A DNA stretch of 64,000 nucleotides from Pyrodictiaceae archaeon. Its GTDB lineage: Archaea > Thermoproteota > Thermoprotei_A > Sulfolobales > Pyrodictiaceae. The notes under the pieces were generated by a model. That model searched no databases, was not told the origin of the DNA, and saw only the letters and a list, made by a program, of their open reading frames with translations. The DNA lies in the NCBI GenBank assembly GCA_027036135.1, contig JALVSY010000007.1:996880-1060879 (forward strand), given 5' to 3'. The first letter of the stretch is position 1, and each line of letters starts with the position of its first letter. The translations under genes and the position numbers were made by a program. Shown here in pieces: positions 62,759 to 64,000 of this stretch.

Positions 62759-63851
62759 TCCAGAAGAACTACTTAGGGGCTATGACTACTCATCACTAAG
62801 CATAGCTGCTATCGCGAGCCACTCTGCTCTCGACGTCTTTGATGGGGCGAAAGACGAGGCATTCTATACTATAGCTATTTGTCAGAGGGGGCGGGAGAAA
62901 CCCTACACGAGGTTCAAGAGAGTAGTCGATAAAGTGATTGTGCTGGAGAGGTTCAAAGACGTACTGAGAGAAGAGAACATCGAGTTCCTACGGAAAAGAA
63001 GCGCAATAATGGTGCCCAATAGGAGCTTTGCGGTCTACGTCGGCTATGACGATATCGAGAAGAGCTTCCCCGTCCCTATATTTGGTAACCGCTACCTCCT
63101 ACGCTACGAGGAGCGAACAAGTGAAAAGAACTACTACAAGCTACTCGACACGGCGGGAATAAGGAGGCCCAAGACATTCCGAAACCCGGATGAGATAGAT
63201 CGCCCAGTTCTCGTAAAGATGCCCCACGCCCGTAAACGTGTCGAGAGGGGCTTCTTCGTAGCACTAGATAGAGACGATTTCTGGAAGAAATTCCACCAGC
63301 TTGAGAGAGACGGCGTCGTGCGGAGAGAAGACCTAAGGAGTGCATCAATAGAAGAGCTAATCATTGGAGCCCACTTCAACGTAAACTACTTCCATAGTAT
63401 TGCTAGAAAGGATACAGAAATACTCAGCATTGATAGAAGGATACAGACAAACCTTGACGGTTTCTTACGCTTAACAGCCGATACTCAACTCGAGTTGCTC
63501 AAAATAATGGACGTAGAGTACATAGAGATAGGCCATGAACCGGCCACGATAAGAGAGAGAATGCTAACAAAGCTATTCGAAATAGGCGATGCCTTTGTAG
63601 AAGCAACAAAGAGGTTAGAACCACCTGGGATCATAGGCCCCTTCACGCTACAACTAATGGTTACACCCGACCTAGATGTGGTAGTGTTCGATGTCGCGAC
63701 ACGGATAGGAGGCGGTACAAACATATACATGGGGATTGGTAGCCAGTACAGCAAGCTCTACTTCGGGAAACCAATCAGCATGGGTAGGAGAATAGCACTA
63801 GAGATACACATGTGCCTCGAAAGAGACTGCTTAGACAAGATAATTACCTAG
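62742..63851 (+). CDS. purP: Formate-dependent FAICAR synthetase
   Basis: 369 residues from TTG. Archaeal enzyme that formylates AICAR with formate and ATP, replacing the PurH transformylase. Opening SLSIAAIASHSALDVFDGAKDE-like region (18-39), IMVPNRSFAVYVGYDDIE near 87, FGNRYLLRYEER near 112, VKMPHARKRVERGFF near 158, GAHFNVNYFHS near 208 and ATRIGGGTNIYMG near 323 are PurP hallmarks. A crystal-structure-defined ATP-grasp family. The following cyclohydrolase (PurO/PurH-C) is not in the window. Confidence 0.95.
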   Translation: MSTRYDPEELLRGYDYSSLSIAAIASHSALDVFDGAKDEAFYTIAICQRGREKPYTRFKRVVDKVIVLERFKDVLREENIEFLRKRSAIMVPNRSFAVYVGYDDIEKSFPVPIFGNRYLLRYEERTSEKNYYKLLDTAGIRRPKTFRNPDEIDRPVLVKMPHARKRVERGFFVALDRDDFWKKFHQLERDGVVRREDLRSASIEELIIGAHFNVNYFHSIARKDTEILSIDRRIQTNLDGFLRLTADTQLELLKIMDVEYIEIGHEPATIRERMLTKLFEIGDAFVEATKRLEPPGIIGPFTLQLMVTPDLDVVVFDVATRIGGGTNIYMGIGSQYSKLYFGKPISMGRRIALEIHMCLERDCLDKIIT

Positions 63852-63877
63852 CATAACCAGCCAAGAGGGCTGGGAGC

Positions 63878-64000
63878 ATGCAGTGCAGGGATGCACGCGT
63901 TGCCATTGTGATAGGGAGCCAAAAGGATATTGAGTACGCCGAAAAGGCAGCAACCATACTAAGGAACAGCAACGTATCTGTTGAGGTGAGAGTACTAAGT
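63878..64000 (+). CDS. purE: N5-CAIR mutase / AIR carboxylase, start only
   Basis: 41 codons before the window ends. MQCRDARVAIVIGSQKDIEYAEKAA matches the PurE start (IxxGSxxD with the CO2/nucleotide loop), followed by ILRNSNVSVEVRVLS, the strand that precedes SAHR in PurE. 26 bp after purP on the same strand, so it belongs to the operon. Whether class I or class II (archaeal) PurE cannot be decided. Confidence 0.85.
   Translation, partial: MQCRDARVAIVIGSQKDIEYAEKAATILRNSNVSVEVRVLS

Noticed and set aside
1-64000. Cannula (CanA-type) genes, CRISPR arrays, tRNA genes, insertion sequences
   Set aside because: Looked for because the gene set suggests a Pyrodictium-like organism; no CanA-like sequence, no regular direct repeats with spacers, no T-arm/anticodon pattern and no transposase were seen.

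Overview
The window is one stretch of a crenarchaeal chromosome, most likely from a hyperthermophilic member of the Desulfurococcales close to the Pyrodictiaceae. Signs of this are the archaeal topoisomerase VI, RadA, Alba, Lhr-type helicase, heteromeric tRNA-splicing endonuclease, SlaA/SlaB-like surface-layer pair, ADP-forming acyl-CoA synthetase, tungsten aldehyde oxidoreductase, PurP and C/D box guide RNA candidates, together with many GTG/TTG starts and short A/T-rich promoters. I see no tRNA, rRNA, CRISPR array, insertion sequence or prophage. Genus is inference only.

Layout. 1-5.6 kb: hisS (cut by the left edge) and a tRNA-splicing endonuclease subunit, mtnA, then an AT-rich three-gene pilus operon (pilin, secretion ATPase, TadC-like protein). 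5.7-9.2 kb: topoisomerase VI B and A, deoC. 9.2-13.5 kb: a candidate sRNA, a small zinc ribbon, an ASCH protein, and a GlmU-like/GlmS pair for UDP-sugar supply. 13.5-23.7 kb: a second candidate sRNA, thrS, radA, prepilin peptidase, HIT protein, small regulators, an Lhr-type helicase, a third and very convincing C/D box RNA, and alba. 23.9-30 kb: membrane protein, a degenerate phosphoesterase, cobalamin adenosyltransferase, N-terminal acetyltransferase, small regulators and two paralogous ribbon-helix-helix-like proteins. 30.1-38 kb: a large pilin-like secreted protein divergent from slaA, followed by slaB. 38-46 kb: ADP-forming acyl-CoA synthetase alpha, small proteins, then a zone with broken or atypical genes: a stomatin frameshifted by a 34-bp tandem duplication, a bPH-SHOCT pseudogene with several insertions, and an aminotransferase-fold protein without its PLP lysine. 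46-48.5 kb: MoaD-like protein and tungsten aldehyde oxidoreductase. 48.5-64 kb: guaA, purB, a PRTase-type regulator, and the long purine operon purC-S-Q-L-F-(F-like)-D-T-M-P-E, cut by the right edge.

How it works together. The purine cluster encodes IMP synthesis with two formate/ATP-dependent steps (PurT and PurP) in place of folate-dependent PurN/PurH, plus GMP synthase and adenylosuccinate lyase. A divergent HTH-PRTase regulator faces purC across a perfect 18-bp palindrome, a natural operator candidate. The pilus operon, prepilin peptidase, large pilin-like protein, SlaA/SlaB pair and GlmS/GlmU-like genes all concern the cell surface. MobA-like, MoaD-like and AOR genes point to tungstopterin metabolism. 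Most notable observations: a tandem PurF paralogue that has lost the glutaminase nucleophile, a guide RNA whose antisense element fits the U18-type 23S/28S target, the fresh 34-bp duplication in the stomatin gene, the four-lesion bPH-SHOCT pseudogene, the lysine-less aminotransferase, and a phosphoesterase-fold protein that has lost nearly all metal ligands.
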